Source: Baffinella frigidus
Taxonomy: Eukaryota; Cryptophyceae; Cryptomonadales; Baffinellaceae
Assembly: GCA_026770585.1 (NCBI GenBank)
Contig: MU646529.1
Span: 196,357-208,406, forward strand
Length of the DNA: 12,050 nucleotides
Direction of reading: 5' to 3'
A program made the translations under genes and the position numbers. The notes under the pieces were generated by a model that saw nothing but the letters and a program-made list of their open reading frames with translations, did not search any database and was not told where the DNA came from. The stretch's first letter is position 1. The number at the start of each line of letters is the position of its first letter. This document shows, piece by piece, positions 9,401 to 12,050 of the stretch.

Positions 9401-11009
9401 TGCCCCCTCACGGATCCCATGAACAGTTCCATATCTACTATACGTACACAACTACACTGCACAACGTCAGTACATGAACATGTAGAATTCTGGATCTCGC
9501 GTCTCAAAGCGGGGGCAAACCTCGCGCATCAACCGGCGTGCGTTGAGCTCTGCGCGCCCATCGAGAAAGAAGGGTCCGCACGCCCCCGCTGCCCCCTCGC
9601 GGAGCCGGCCTTGCACCAGCCGCTCCCAGTCGATTGTCCCTTTCATGTGTGGGTCCAGCGAGTCCAGCAGCTTCAGTACCTGCAAGAGCCGCGGGGGGCC
9701 TCAGTAAGAACGTAACACCGTAAGAACGCGGAGCTTCAAACCCTGTGGGAGCCGCGGAAGGGCTCGGTAAGAACGTAGCATCGTGTACGCCTACATAAAT
9801 TTGTAAAAACGATGCTTTTCTTCGAAATAAATAAACTTATTATCTATCCGCATTAAACTGAATTTTATCACTCCCTACCGGGGACGGCGTGGCGAGCAAA
9901 TGCATCGATGACGGCTGTGTACGCCCGCGAACAACCTGGTGGGTGTCTTTTTGGCGGCTGTGCCCTAGCCTTACACGATTTTCATGGAAGGGAATACTTG
10001 GTGGCAATGATCGTTCCGACCATTGATAAATAAAAAAACGCACGTGTATCTGGTGTCGGAGGAAGAGCTCACACGTTGCTCTTGAGGAGGATGCCCGAGC
10101 GAGATCACTGTCAAACTCCCATGGCGCGAGGCCGGTTCGCGAATTCATCTCGGTGATATGGATAGCGGATCCGGACCAGTTGCTTGTCAATATCTCTATC
10201 TCTGGAGGTGGAAGCACTGACCAGGTTGCTCTCGAGGAGGATGCCAGGGCAGATTCGGACCAGTTGGTTGTCACTAACGAAAAGAACTCTCTCTCTCTCT
10301 CTCTCTCTGAAGGTGGAAGCACTCACCAGGTTGCTCTCGAGGAGAATGCCAGAGCGAGACAGCGCCTTGCGCAACTCATCCCACCGCACCTGCACGCCCC
10401 CCAAAATGGAGGTTATGAAAAGAGAATGGAATTGGAAACTGACTGTGGGACACCGGCACACCCCGCCCCCCTCAGTCCAAAACACCTTAGTCCACCCGCC
10501 CCAGAGACCCCGCGCCCACGGCTTGGATTGTTGTCTTCCACGGTTGCGCGCTAGACAGCGTGGCACCGACGTTGCACACCACTCTCTGCTGAGAATTTGG
10601 CACGCACGGCCCCACCTCGTGCGTGCCCACGACGTTGCCCTCTTCTCCGTCCGGAGGCGGGCCCATCCGGTCGAATTGCGAATATAGCTATAACTATGAA
10701 AAAGCGGGTTGGTCCTTGTTCCAGCCTCGAGTGGACCCCCACCTCGTGTGCGCCAACGACTGCCCCCTGCCCCCCTGGTCCCCGTCCGGAGGCGGGCGCG
10801 TGCGGGCGGAGAGGAGCGAGGCTACGCTCAATTCTAGACCTCAACCCCAACCCCCCAATCCTGAATTCTATACTCACGAGCCGCACCTCGTGCGGGCCCA
10901 CGACCGTGCCCTCTTCGCCGTCCGGAGGCGGGCGCGTGCGGGCGGAGAGGTGCGAGGCGGCGGCGGCGGTTTCGTGCGCTGCGTCCAGCGTCTCGAGGCT
11001 CGCGATCAC
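300..11009 (-). CDS. Multi-exon EF-hand-repeat protein gene (internal part, 16 exons, EFCAB6-like)
   Basis: Sixteen exons, named here N, M, L, K, J, I, H, G, F, E, O, D, C, B, A, Q in transcript order, join to 1647 nt or 549 codons without a stop. All 15 junctions are phase-compatible, which is strong support for the model. Fourteen introns are GT-AG and one is GC-AG. The protein is a run of EF-hand pairs. Good 12-residue loops are at about residues 71-82 (exon L), 277-288 (E), 354-365 (O/D) and 445-456 (B, with D, S, D, G, K, S and E at the canonical positions); degenerate loops lie between, for example 393-404 (C) and 485-496 (A). Tandem EF-hand pairs with Trp before the loop and a 'Y/W-x-x-F/L' end resemble EFCAB6/DJBP, a large EF-hand protein; calcium binding by the intact loops is expected but not shown. 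Neither start nor stop codon is in the window. Coding is about 15% of the span. Confidence 0.8.
422..1373 (-). other. Intron A-Q with duplicated segments
   Basis: A 952-bp GT-AG intron. A segment of about 60 bp around 541-600 recurs diverged at 748-800 (shared words GGCGTTACTTCT and GGGAGCGTTT), with a shorter third copy near 677-695. Two donor-edge copies of exon A are at about 955-968 and 1071-1082. The long plus-strand open frame across it has no family signal. Confidence 0.6.
955..968 (-). pseudogene. Donor-edge copy of exon A
   Basis: The last bases of exon A (GCCTGGCCGCAG) with donor GTGCC reappear downstream of the exon; a second, weaker edge copy is at 1071-1082 with the same intron neighbour GGTTTGGGGTGCA on the plus strand. 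Both are too short to encode anything. Confidence 0.6.
1374..1488 (-). CDS. Exon A of the EF-hand gene (residues 471-508 plus first base of 509)
   Basis: Acceptor CCCGCCAG, donor GCCGCAG/GTGCCT, 115 nt, phase 0 to 1. It reads DPSAVTKVISELHWE then APGNSEISLEGFMWRMASG; the degenerate loop is at residues 485-496, paired with the canonical hand of exon B. Two acceptor-side truncated copies lie upstream and two donor-edge copies downstream. Confidence 0.82.
1755..1816 (-). pseudogene. Acceptor-side truncated copy of exon A with a stop
   Basis: Keeps a CACGCCAG acceptor and the reading DPNAVSKVISELH, then TAG where exon A has Trp (TGG). Similarity ends within the exon, before its donor half. It lies upstream of exon A in the B-A intron. 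Confidence 0.8.
1912..1956 (-). pseudogene. Second acceptor-side truncated copy of exon A
   Basis: Encodes DPSTVTKVVSELHWE and then diverges. Its acceptor CATGCCAG is kept, and about 50 bp of upstream intron (1957-2010) match the intron next to the real exon (1489-1541), so the duplicated unit spanned the junction. Confidence 0.8.
2017..2140. repeat. Telomere-like TTTAGGG array in intron B-A
   Basis: About 17 degenerate heptamers (TTTAGGG, TTCAGGG, TTTGGGG). On the transcribed strand they read CCCTAAA and begin a few bases after the exon B donor. Confidence 0.9.
2144..2245 (-). CDS. Exon B of the EF-hand gene (residues 437-470)
   Basis: Acceptor CGTTTTGCAG, donor CTCCAG/GTACTG, 102 nt or 34 codons, phase 0 to 0. 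It carries the clearest EF-hand in the window: helix IAERFWSF, loop DLSFDGKLSVAE with D1, S3, D5, G6, K7, L8, S9 and E12, then helix FRAGILSL. All side chains expected for calcium coordination are present. Upstream copies at 2339-2403 and near 2465-2487 are truncated, the first with Thr at loop position 5. Confidence 0.9.
2339..2403 (-). pseudogene. Acceptor-side truncated copy of exon B
   Basis: An intact acceptor (GCGTGTGCAG) is followed by IAERFWSFDLSFTGKLSVAE, i.e. the EF-hand with Thr for Asp at loop position 5; similarity stops soon after. A shorter, more decayed third copy of the exon start is at about 2465-2487. Both lie upstream of exon B. Confidence 0.8.
2621..2764. repeat. 20-bp minisatellite, seven copies
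   Basis: Units of 20 bp (consensus CCCGAGGCGGGCCCATCCAT) from 2621 to 2760 plus a half unit before. The unit is not a multiple of three, so the Pro/Arg-rich open frames over it are repeat artefacts. Confidence 0.93.
2784..2823 (-). pseudogene. Donor-side copy of exon C
   Basis: Repeats the end of exon C (AAWKAIEASWQH against AAWKALEASWEH) with the same CAC/GTACCC donor, directly next to the 20-bp minisatellite region. It lies downstream of exon C. Confidence 0.75.
2979..3000. repeat. Short CCCTAAA block in reversed orientation
   Basis: About three units of CCCTAAA on the plus strand, the only block in the window opposite to the others. Confidence 0.8.
3039..3143. repeat. 18-bp minisatellite abutting the exon C donor
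   Basis: Five full 18-bp units (type ATCGGTGGGTAATGAG) and a partial sixth that runs into the GTAC donor of exon C. The unit is six codons long, which creates an open PTDISL-type repeat frame on the minus strand that should not be read as protein. Confidence 0.9.
3143..3328 (-). CDS. Exon C of the EF-hand gene (residues 375-436)
   Basis: Acceptor CCGTTTGCAG, donor GAACAC/GTACCC, 186 nt or 62 codons, phase 0 to 0; the longest exon here. It begins VGLSTQEAILLLRFVTRS, the usual 'g-l-s-x-x-E' turn and helix after a first EF-hand, then a degenerate loop at residues 393-404 (Asp at 1 and 12), and ends with a Trp-rich helix AAWKALEASWEH that enters the hand in exon B. An 18-bp minisatellite begins directly at its donor. 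Confidence 0.87.
3329..3637 (-). other. Intron D-C
   Basis: A 309-bp AT-richer intron with no tandem repeat or exon copy that I can see. A small plus-strand open frame (3415-3744) runs across it with no recognisable family. Confidence 0.55.
3638..3699 (-). CDS. Exon D of the EF-hand gene (end of residue 354 to residue 374)
   Basis: With exon O's final G it reads DRRRNGRLSWPQVQAALVHP then E; the loop is residues 354-365 (D1, R3, N5, G6, L8, S9). Length is 62 nt, phase 1 to 0. The acceptor is CGAGCAG; another AAGCAG eight bases upstream would need phase 2. The donor is CCCGAG/GTATTC. The O-D join gives helix-loop-helix with correct spacing across a 1.9-kb intron, which argues that no exon is missed between them. 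Two truncated copies lie upstream. Confidence 0.75.
3937..3966 (-). pseudogene. Acceptor-side truncated copy of exon D with a stop
   Basis: Reads RRRNGRLSWP in the exon D frame, then TAA. It keeps both AGCAG acceptors. It lies upstream of exon D in the O-D intron. Confidence 0.8.
4134..4162 (-). pseudogene. Second acceptor-side truncated copy of exon D
   Basis: Reads RRRTGRLSLE in frame, with Thr for Asn at loop position 5, then diverges. The AAGCAG and GACAG acceptors are kept. Confidence 0.75.
4201..4358. mobile_element. 158-bp foldback element (MITE-like)
   Basis: Terminal inverted repeats of about 40-50 bp begin AGCTCTGTCCCAC and end GTGGGACAGAGCT, continuing inward through GATTTGGGC and CTCATCAATTCG to a C run on one arm and an 18-20 base G run on the other. 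No coding capacity. The outer AGCT is palindromic, so it may be target duplication or part of the repeat. It probably inserted in the O-D intron as a non-autonomous DNA transposon; no transposase was seen. Confidence 0.8.
4455..4727 (+). other. Open, GC-rich Pro/Ala-rich stretch of unknown status
   Basis: Open in the plus frame (90 codons) and largely open on the minus strand too (4451-4669). Composition is like exonic DNA of this locus, but no acceptor/donor pair fits the phase 1 of the O-D junction, and no family is recognised. It could be an unrelated exon, an alternative exon or chance. Confidence 0.25.
4838..4975. repeat. AT-rich segment related to the 11365-11577 element
   Basis: Words such as ATGTGGGGTT, TACCAG, ACGTGACCAA, TTACTACAC and AATGCCC occur in the reverse complement of 11400-11550 as well, with shuffled spacing. 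No terminal inverted repeat was found here, so it may be a decayed or truncated relative. Confidence 0.5.
5033..5053 (-). pseudogene. Donor-edge fragment of exon E
   Basis: Seventeen bases of the exon E 3' region (GAACGAGCGCATCGCCG on the plus strand) recur here, followed by GC rather than GT. It lies beyond exon O, so it is farther from its source than other copies. A second edge copy of exon E (GTGCATCAG/GTT) is at 5999-6009. Confidence 0.6.
5092..5165. repeat. Short degenerate telomere-like block in intron O-D
   Basis: About ten poorly kept heptamers (TTCAGGG, CTCAGGG, TTTGGGG, GTTGAGA) between the exon E fragment and the inverted exon O copy. Confidence 0.65.
5217..5692. repeat. Inverted repeat pair made from the 3' part of exon O
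   Basis: Arms 5217-5276 and 5632-5692 are reverse complements with few mismatches. The right arm is the last 51 nt of exon O with its inner acceptor and donor; the left arm is an inverted copy reading ACAACTATGGGGATTTGTGC on the plus strand, itself preceded by CACGCAG. Two further donor-edge copies (ACCTTTGATCGCAAT) sit between them at 5480-5494 and 5505-5519. Confidence 0.85.
5288..5386. repeat. Strong hairpin / cruciform sequence
   Basis: A perfect 21-bp stem (GGTACCCGTGATCGACTCGC plus A at 5288-5308, with its complement at 5366-5386) encloses a second 8-bp stem (GAGTGCGC 5317-5324 with GCGCACTC 5351-5358). It lies inside the larger inverted repeat. Confidence 0.93.
5633..5762 (-). CDS. 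Exon O of the EF-hand gene (residues 311-353 plus first base of 354)
   Basis: The acceptor is CTAAACCAG at the edge of a telomere-like array and the donor is AAAG/GTATGT, giving 130 nt, phase 0 to 1. A Gly/Ser/Pro-rich linker is followed by YNYEDLCWRYAAATIK, an EF-hand helix. An inner acceptor (CTCCCGCAG before AATACAAC) would give a 51-nt exon in phase 1, incompatible with exon E, so the longer form is preferred; alternative use is possible. The final 51 nt also exist as an inverted copy at 5217-5276. Confidence 0.7.
5766..5818. repeat. Telomere-like array ending at the exon O acceptor
   Basis: About seven TTTAGGG/TTAGGG units; on the transcribed strand the array runs straight into CTAAACCAG, the acceptor of exon O. 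Confidence 0.9.
6088..6234 (-). CDS. Exon E of the EF-hand gene (residues 262-310)
   Basis: Acceptor GGGTGCACAG, donor CATCAG/GTATCC, 147 nt, phase 0 to 0. The order is entry helix VRRKWEPLYHEVASR, loop DPGGVGSVSQAE (residues 277-288: D1, G3, G6, V8, S9, E12), then exit helix and turn ending in MRSFVHQ. The Trp eight residues into the helix and the spacing to the next unit are what recall EFCAB6. Edge copies of its donor end occur at 5999-6009 and 5033-5053. Confidence 0.87.
6235..6750 (-). other. Intron F-E
   Basis: A 516-bp intron. Near the exon E acceptor, a roughly 28-bp segment (CACCCCCGAAAC and CAGCCAAACCG) is duplicated at 6240-6266 and 6286-6310. I see nothing else recognisable; the plus-strand open frame over it has no family signal. 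Confidence 0.6.
6751..6798 (-). CDS. Exon F of the EF-hand gene (residues 246-261)
   Basis: A 48-nt mini-exon, phase 0 to 0, encoding AFAANFAGGTFVVEQQ. The acceptor CCCTCTACCAG lies directly at the end of a heptamer array, and the donor is CAGCAG/GTGCAC. It completes the helix begun in exon G and leads into the entry helix of exon E. Short, but both borders and phase agree with its neighbours. Confidence 0.7.
6799..7107 (-). repeat. Intron G-F, almost wholly heptamer arrays, GC-AG borders
   Basis: Successive arrays with a 7-bp period: TTTAGGG (about 6815-6855), TGTAGGG (about 6858-6945), TTTCGGG/TGTAGGG (6961-6985), TGTTCCG (6986-7055) and TTTCGTG/TTTCGGG (7075-7094). The intron begins GC instead of GT, and CTACCAGGC occurs at both borders. 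Confidence 0.88.
7108..7182 (-). CDS. Exon G of the EF-hand gene (residues 221-245)
   Basis: Acceptor CTCTCTTGCAG, 75 nt, phase 0 to 0, GRDCFAVRDGELLKN then ARGELLVDYQ. The end 'G-E-L-L-V-D-Y-Q' followed by exon F's AFAANF mirrors the degenerate second EF-hand of EFCAB6-like pairs (x-x-Y-x-x-F). No GT donor exists nearby; the border is CAG/GCATCA, a GC donor. The CTACCAGGC around this junction recurs at the exon F acceptor. Confidence 0.75.
7379..7402 (-). pseudogene. Donor-side truncated copy of exon H
   Basis: GCCGAGTACCTCACCAAACT(G) with GTGCGC, in the intron just after exon H; similarity continues about 15 bp into the intron. Confidence 0.8.
7534..7622 (-). CDS. Exon H of the EF-hand gene (end of residue 191 to residue 220)
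   Basis: Acceptor CACACCGCCAG, 89 nt, phase 1 to 0. With the split Asp it reads DGALCAKAVLLVADEPPVYA then GTAAEYLTKL. The donor is weak here: CTG/GTCCGC, or six bases further at CGC/GTCCCA, both in frame. A truncated copy at 7379-7402 has CTG/GTGCGC at the same place, which supports the first. Helical, hydrophobic content fits an EF-hand helix, but no clear loop is seen. Confidence 0.68.
7759..7832. repeat. Telomere-like array in intron I-H
   Basis: About ten degenerate TTTAGGG/TTCAGGG heptamers, same orientation as most others. Confidence 0.88.
7864..7917 (-). pseudogene. Donor-side truncated copy of exon I with a stop
   Basis: Aligned to exon I it reads ECL, TAA, then GVLGYADLEGVDAAP, with donor CACCAG/GTCTGA. 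The stop rules out in-frame use. Confidence 0.82.
8036..8123 (-). CDS. Exon I of the EF-hand gene (residues 162-190 plus first base of 191)
   Basis: Acceptor CGCTTTTCCCCGGCAG is very good; donor is CCCCAG/GTTCCT. The 88 nt run from phase 0 to phase 1 and begin TGLLPLERFKECLEGVLE, the second half of an EF-hand loop and its helix F, so the intron splits a loop. The final G joins AT of exon H to give Asp. A donor-side copy with an in-frame TAA lies at 7864-7917. Confidence 0.8.
8124..8352 (-). repeat. Intron J-I built from a TTAAGTTGACA repeat
   Basis: Seven copies of AAGTTGAC (one AAGTTGAT), at 8149, 8172, 8194, 8229, 8264, 8290 and 8313, with variable spacers of 19-37 bp that also recur (CGACCGC, GCTTCCCAGG). 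The array fills most of the 229-bp intron. Confidence 0.88.
8353..8391 (-). CDS. Exon J of the EF-hand gene (short linker, residues 149-161)
   Basis: Acceptor AACACCCCAG, donor GGGCAG/GTCTCG, only 39 nt, phase 0 to 0, encoding DATTSSPPSADGQ. The Ser/Pro-rich sequence carries little family signal. Support comes from phase and from its C-terminal ADGQ joining exon I's TGLLPLERF to make an EF-type loop. If it were skipped, frame would still hold, so this could be optional or not an exon. Confidence 0.45.
8392..8640 (-). repeat. Intron K-J, a telomere-like TTTAGGG array from border to border
   Basis: Nearly all of the 249 bp are TTTAGGG heptamers and variants, the purest stretch at about 8456-8545. 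The donor GTAAAC and acceptor CAACACCCCAG differ from the heptamer only slightly. Confidence 0.92.
8641..8739 (-). CDS. Exon K of the EF-hand gene (residues 116-148)
   Basis: Donor AAG/GTAAAC is strong. Of two possible acceptors, ACACATAG (giving 99 nt, phase 0 to 0, AWFSLLRICREKEREIGVG...) keeps frame with exon L. The nearer TCTGCAG at 8711 would give 70 nt starting in phase 2, which does not match exon L. The first part is a basic amphipathic helix typical of an EF-hand entry helix; the end (KPERLASDSDVPK) looks like a linker. Confidence 0.72.
8983..9010 (-). pseudogene. Donor-side copy of exon L, most decayed
   Basis: Reads DGHAELNARRL then TTG and TAG in frame. Farthest copy from exon L. 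Confidence 0.7.
9107..9190 (-). pseudogene. Donor-side copy of exon L, open frame
   Basis: Encodes REGAVGACGPFFLDGRAELN then ARRLMRE with donor GTTAGC. Against exon L it has one replacement (Ala to Val) and about four synonymous changes. A possible acceptor GTTGATAG precedes it but would be in phase 2, which does not follow exon L (phase 0). It may be an alternative exon or a recent copy. Confidence 0.6.
9332..9418 (-). pseudogene. Donor-side copy of exon L, open frame, only synonymous changes
   Basis: Over 27 codons it encodes exactly the same residues as exon L (REGAAGACGPFFLDGRAELN and onward) while eight codons differ synonymously. The donor is GTTAGC. No acceptor in a fitting phase is evident. 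Spacers between the L copies share ACAACTACACT and CAGTA-ATGAACA words. Confidence 0.6.
9521..9679 (-). CDS. Exon L of the EF-hand gene (residues 63-115)
   Basis: Acceptor CTCTTGCAG, donor GTTTGC, 159 nt or 53 codons, phase 0 to 0. It opens with a helix VLKLLDSLDP and a loop DPHMKGTIDWER (residues 71-82: D1, H3, K5, G6, I8), an EF-hand whose last position is Arg rather than Glu. A second half, GPFFLDGRAELNARRLMRE, looks like the start of another helix-loop unit. Three partial copies follow downstream (9332-9418, 9107-9190, 8983-9010); the first two keep this second half open in frame. Confidence 0.85.
9680..9780. repeat. Duplicated 40-bp segment at the exon L acceptor side
   Basis: GAGCCGCGG ... 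GGTAAGAACGTA-type sequence occurs at about 9686-9714 and again at 9749-9777. It is intron DNA of the M-L intron, next to the acceptor. Confidence 0.75.
10077..10252 (-). pseudogene. Two donor-side copies of exon M
   Basis: At 10222-10252 the frame reads PGILLESNL with GTCAGT instead of GTGAGT; at about 10077-10112 it reads SRSGILLKSNV followed by TGA. The 10222 copy shares about 60 further bp with the real exon's flank (GACCAGTTG, TTGTCA, GGTGGAAGCACT). Confidence 0.78.
10288..10309. repeat. (CT)n microsatellite
   Basis: Ten or so CT repeats just after the exon M donor; on the transcript this is a GA-rich run. Confidence 0.9.
10327..10389 (-). CDS. Exon M of the EF-hand gene (residues 42-62)
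   Basis: Acceptor GGCGTGCAG and a perfect GTGAGT donor enclose 63 nt, phase 0 to 0, encoding VRWDELRKALSRSGILLESNL. The 'V-x-W-D-E-L-x-x-A-L' stretch looks like the end of an EF-hand loop plus its exiting helix, followed by the turn and entry into the next helix in exon L. Two donor-side partial copies lie downstream, at 10222-10252 and about 10077-10112. Confidence 0.8.
10616..10806 (-). pseudogene. Two donor-side copies of exon N
   Basis: At 10743-10806 the frame reads RPPPDGDQGGQGAVVGAHE with GTGGGG; at 10616-10672 it reads PPPDGEEGNVVGTHE with GTGGGG. Both are open but lack the exon's start. They fix the likely donor of exon N. Confidence 0.8.
10887..11009 (-). CDS. Exon N of the EF-hand gene (residues 1-41)
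   Basis: Flanked by an excellent acceptor (TCCCGCAG before GTGATCG) and a CACGAG/GTGCGG donor. It is 123 nt, phase 0 to 0, starting VIASLETLDAAHE and ending GEEGTVVGPHE. An alternative donor nine bases further (CTC/GTGAGT) fits the consensus better and keeps frame, adding VRL. I chose the first because two downstream partial copies of this exon end at the same place with GTGGGG. The Ala/Pro-rich middle is a linker; the end forms a degenerate EF-hand with exon M. This is the most 5' exon recognised; earlier exons must exist. Confidence 0.8.
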
Positions 11010-11364
11010 CTGCGGGAGACAGCGTCAGCCATTCGAAGTTGGATTTTGTTTTTGTGTGGATCATTGGAGTTAGTTTGTTTTTGTGTGGATCGTTGATTTG
11101 TTTTGTGTGGATCATTGGAGTGGGGTGCCGGGCGTAGGATTTTGTGCGCTGCGTCCAGCGTCTCGAGGCTCGTGATCAACCGGTTATATGGCAGGATAAA
11201 TAGTGAGTGTGAGTATACATCAATCATAGTATCATTATCTGTAGTGATTTGCAATGAATTCCTCCGCCACCGGTGGCGGTTGAGTGCGCTGCGTCGAGTG
11301 TCTCGAGGCTCGCGATCACCTGGTTTCGGGTTTCTGATTTGGGGTTGGGGTTAAGCGGGAGCCA
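11010..11364 (-). other. Upstream intron with two acceptor-side copies of exon N
   Basis: Copies at 11144-11179 (LITSLETLDAAH; acceptor lost) and 11283-11319 (VIASLETLDAAH with GAAACCAG acceptor kept). Between 11040 and 11125 a 29-33 bp unit with TTTGTGTGGATCATTGGAGT repeats about three times. Confidence 0.78.
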
Positions 11365-11577
11365 CCACTCGAGGCTAGAAATTTTGACTATTTTAAAACA
11401 GTCATTCTTTTACAAGTGAAGGGGAAAAAATAATGGTGTAGTAATTTTCACACAAATAGGGGCATTTGGTCACGTGTCTCAAGTTAAAACTTGAGATACG
11501 TGACCAAGCATGCCCGTGACTGGTACTGAATTTAACAACCCCACATTTAAAATAATCCCTCTTCTAGCCTCGAGTGG
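11365..11577. mobile_element. 213-bp terminal-inverted-repeat element (MITE-like)
   Basis: A perfect 16-bp terminal inverted repeat (CCACTCGAGGCTAGAA, complement at 11562-11577) bounds an AT-rich core with an inner palindrome, GGTCACGTGTCTCAAGTT facing AACTTGAGATACGTGACC. No coding frame. A target duplication is not clear (at most CA). It is a non-autonomous DNA element by structure. Confidence 0.8.
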
Positions 11578-11639
11578 CAGTGTCAGCCAGCATTCTGCAA
11601 CCTCTGAGACTCGTACCGAAAAAAATTAGTTCTTGGGTG

Positions 11640-11716
11640 TGGGGTGCAGTGTTGGGGGTTTAGAGTGTAGGGTACAGGATTCAGGGGTTGAGGTTTCAGA
11701 GTTTAGGGTTTAGGAA
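11640..11716. repeat. Degenerate telomere-like array
   Basis: Heptamer-like TGTGGGG, TGTAGGG, TTTAGAG and TTTAGGG units, more decayed than the intron arrays. Confidence 0.75.
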
Positions 11717-11899
11717 TGAGAAATTGGGGTGCCGCACGCAAAAACCGTCACTGTTTTTGCGTTCCGTCGGGGTTCGGGTAATGGCTGGGTCCATTTTTTT
11801 CTCGCATATTTAGTATCCCAGATTTAATTGCAGGTTTGATCGTAGTGTGTTCTCAAAATGCTGAGGGGGCGAGTGTGGGGAATGAAGTCTTGGCGTAAT
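11717..11899. other. Unassigned DNA before the GT tract
   Basis: A small hairpin CGCAAAAAC / GTTTTTGCG lies at about 11737-11761. I see no exon with usable borders here. Confidence 0.5.
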
Positions 11900-11900
11900 C

Positions 11901-11974
11901 GTGTGTGTGTGTGTGTGTGTGTGTGTGTCTGTGTGTGTGTGTGTGTGTGAGTGAGTGTGGCTATGTGTATGTGC

Positions 11975-12050
<76 letters not shown>
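11901..12050. repeat. (GT)n microsatellite at the right edge
   Basis: About 150 bp of GT with a few interruptions (GTCTGT, GAGTGAGTGTGGCTATGTGT) reaching the window end; its true length is unknown. Confidence 0.97.

Noticed and set aside
9248-9451. A separate gene starting at 9451 on the minus strand
   Set aside because: It is the open copy of exon L plus spacer; no independent start or domain.
1-12050. tRNA, rRNA or transposase genes
   Set aside because: None seen on either strand; repeats here are short and non-coding.

Overview
This is nuclear DNA of a eukaryote, most likely a protist or alga. There is no bacterial-style coding. Instead, short GC-rich exons on the minus strand are separated by introns with conventional GT-AG borders, and those introns are full of degenerate TTTAGGG heptamers (the plant/algal-type telomere unit), minisatellites, foldback elements and microsatellites. 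The species cannot be named from the window; a lineage with TTTAGGG-type telomeres is the most that can be said.

The window holds the middle of one gene, read right to left. I can place 16 exons between 11009 and 300. Every junction is phase-compatible: 13 introns are phase 0 and three carry a split codon (I/H and O/D give GAT or GAC, A/Q gives GCC). Together the exons make 1647 nt, exactly 549 codons with no stop. No start or stop codon belongs to this model, so the gene runs off both sides. The product is a chain of EF-hand pairs. Canonical or near-canonical loops are seen in exons L, E, D and B, and degenerate ones elsewhere. The layout recalls the EFCAB6/DJBP type of tandem EF-hand protein; that family name is an inference from spacing and motifs.

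Layout from left to right (3' to 5' of the gene): 1-299 23-bp tandem repeat and intron; 300-421 exon Q; 422-1373 intron with edge copies of exon A; 1374-1488 exon A; 1489-2143 intron with two truncated copies of exon A and a telomere-like array; 2144-2245 exon B; 2246-3142 intron with copies of B and C and two minisatellites; 3143-3328 exon C; 3638-3699 exon D; 3700-5632 long intron with copies of D, a 158-bp foldback element, a 98-bp perfect-stem hairpin and an inverted copy of exon O; 5633-5762 exon O; 6088-6234 E; 6751-6798 F; 7108-7182 G; 7534-7622 H; 8036-8123 I; 8353-8391 J; 8641-8739 K; 9521-9679 L; 10327-10389 M; 10887-11009 N; then 11010-12050 intron or upstream DNA with copies of N, a 213-bp terminal-inverted-repeat element and a (GT)n tract.

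The most striking feature is not the gene but its introns. Eleven of the 16 exons are accompanied by truncated copies of themselves, about 24 in all, and these obey a strict polarity. Copies carrying the exon's 5' end plus acceptor lie only upstream of the exon. Copies carrying its 3' end plus donor lie only downstream. Several have in-frame stops, while two copies of exon L are open and differ from it almost only at synonymous sites. Several introns consist almost wholly of one tandem repeat running from donor to acceptor. Together these suggest that introns here grow by tandem duplication across splice junctions and by repeat expansion.
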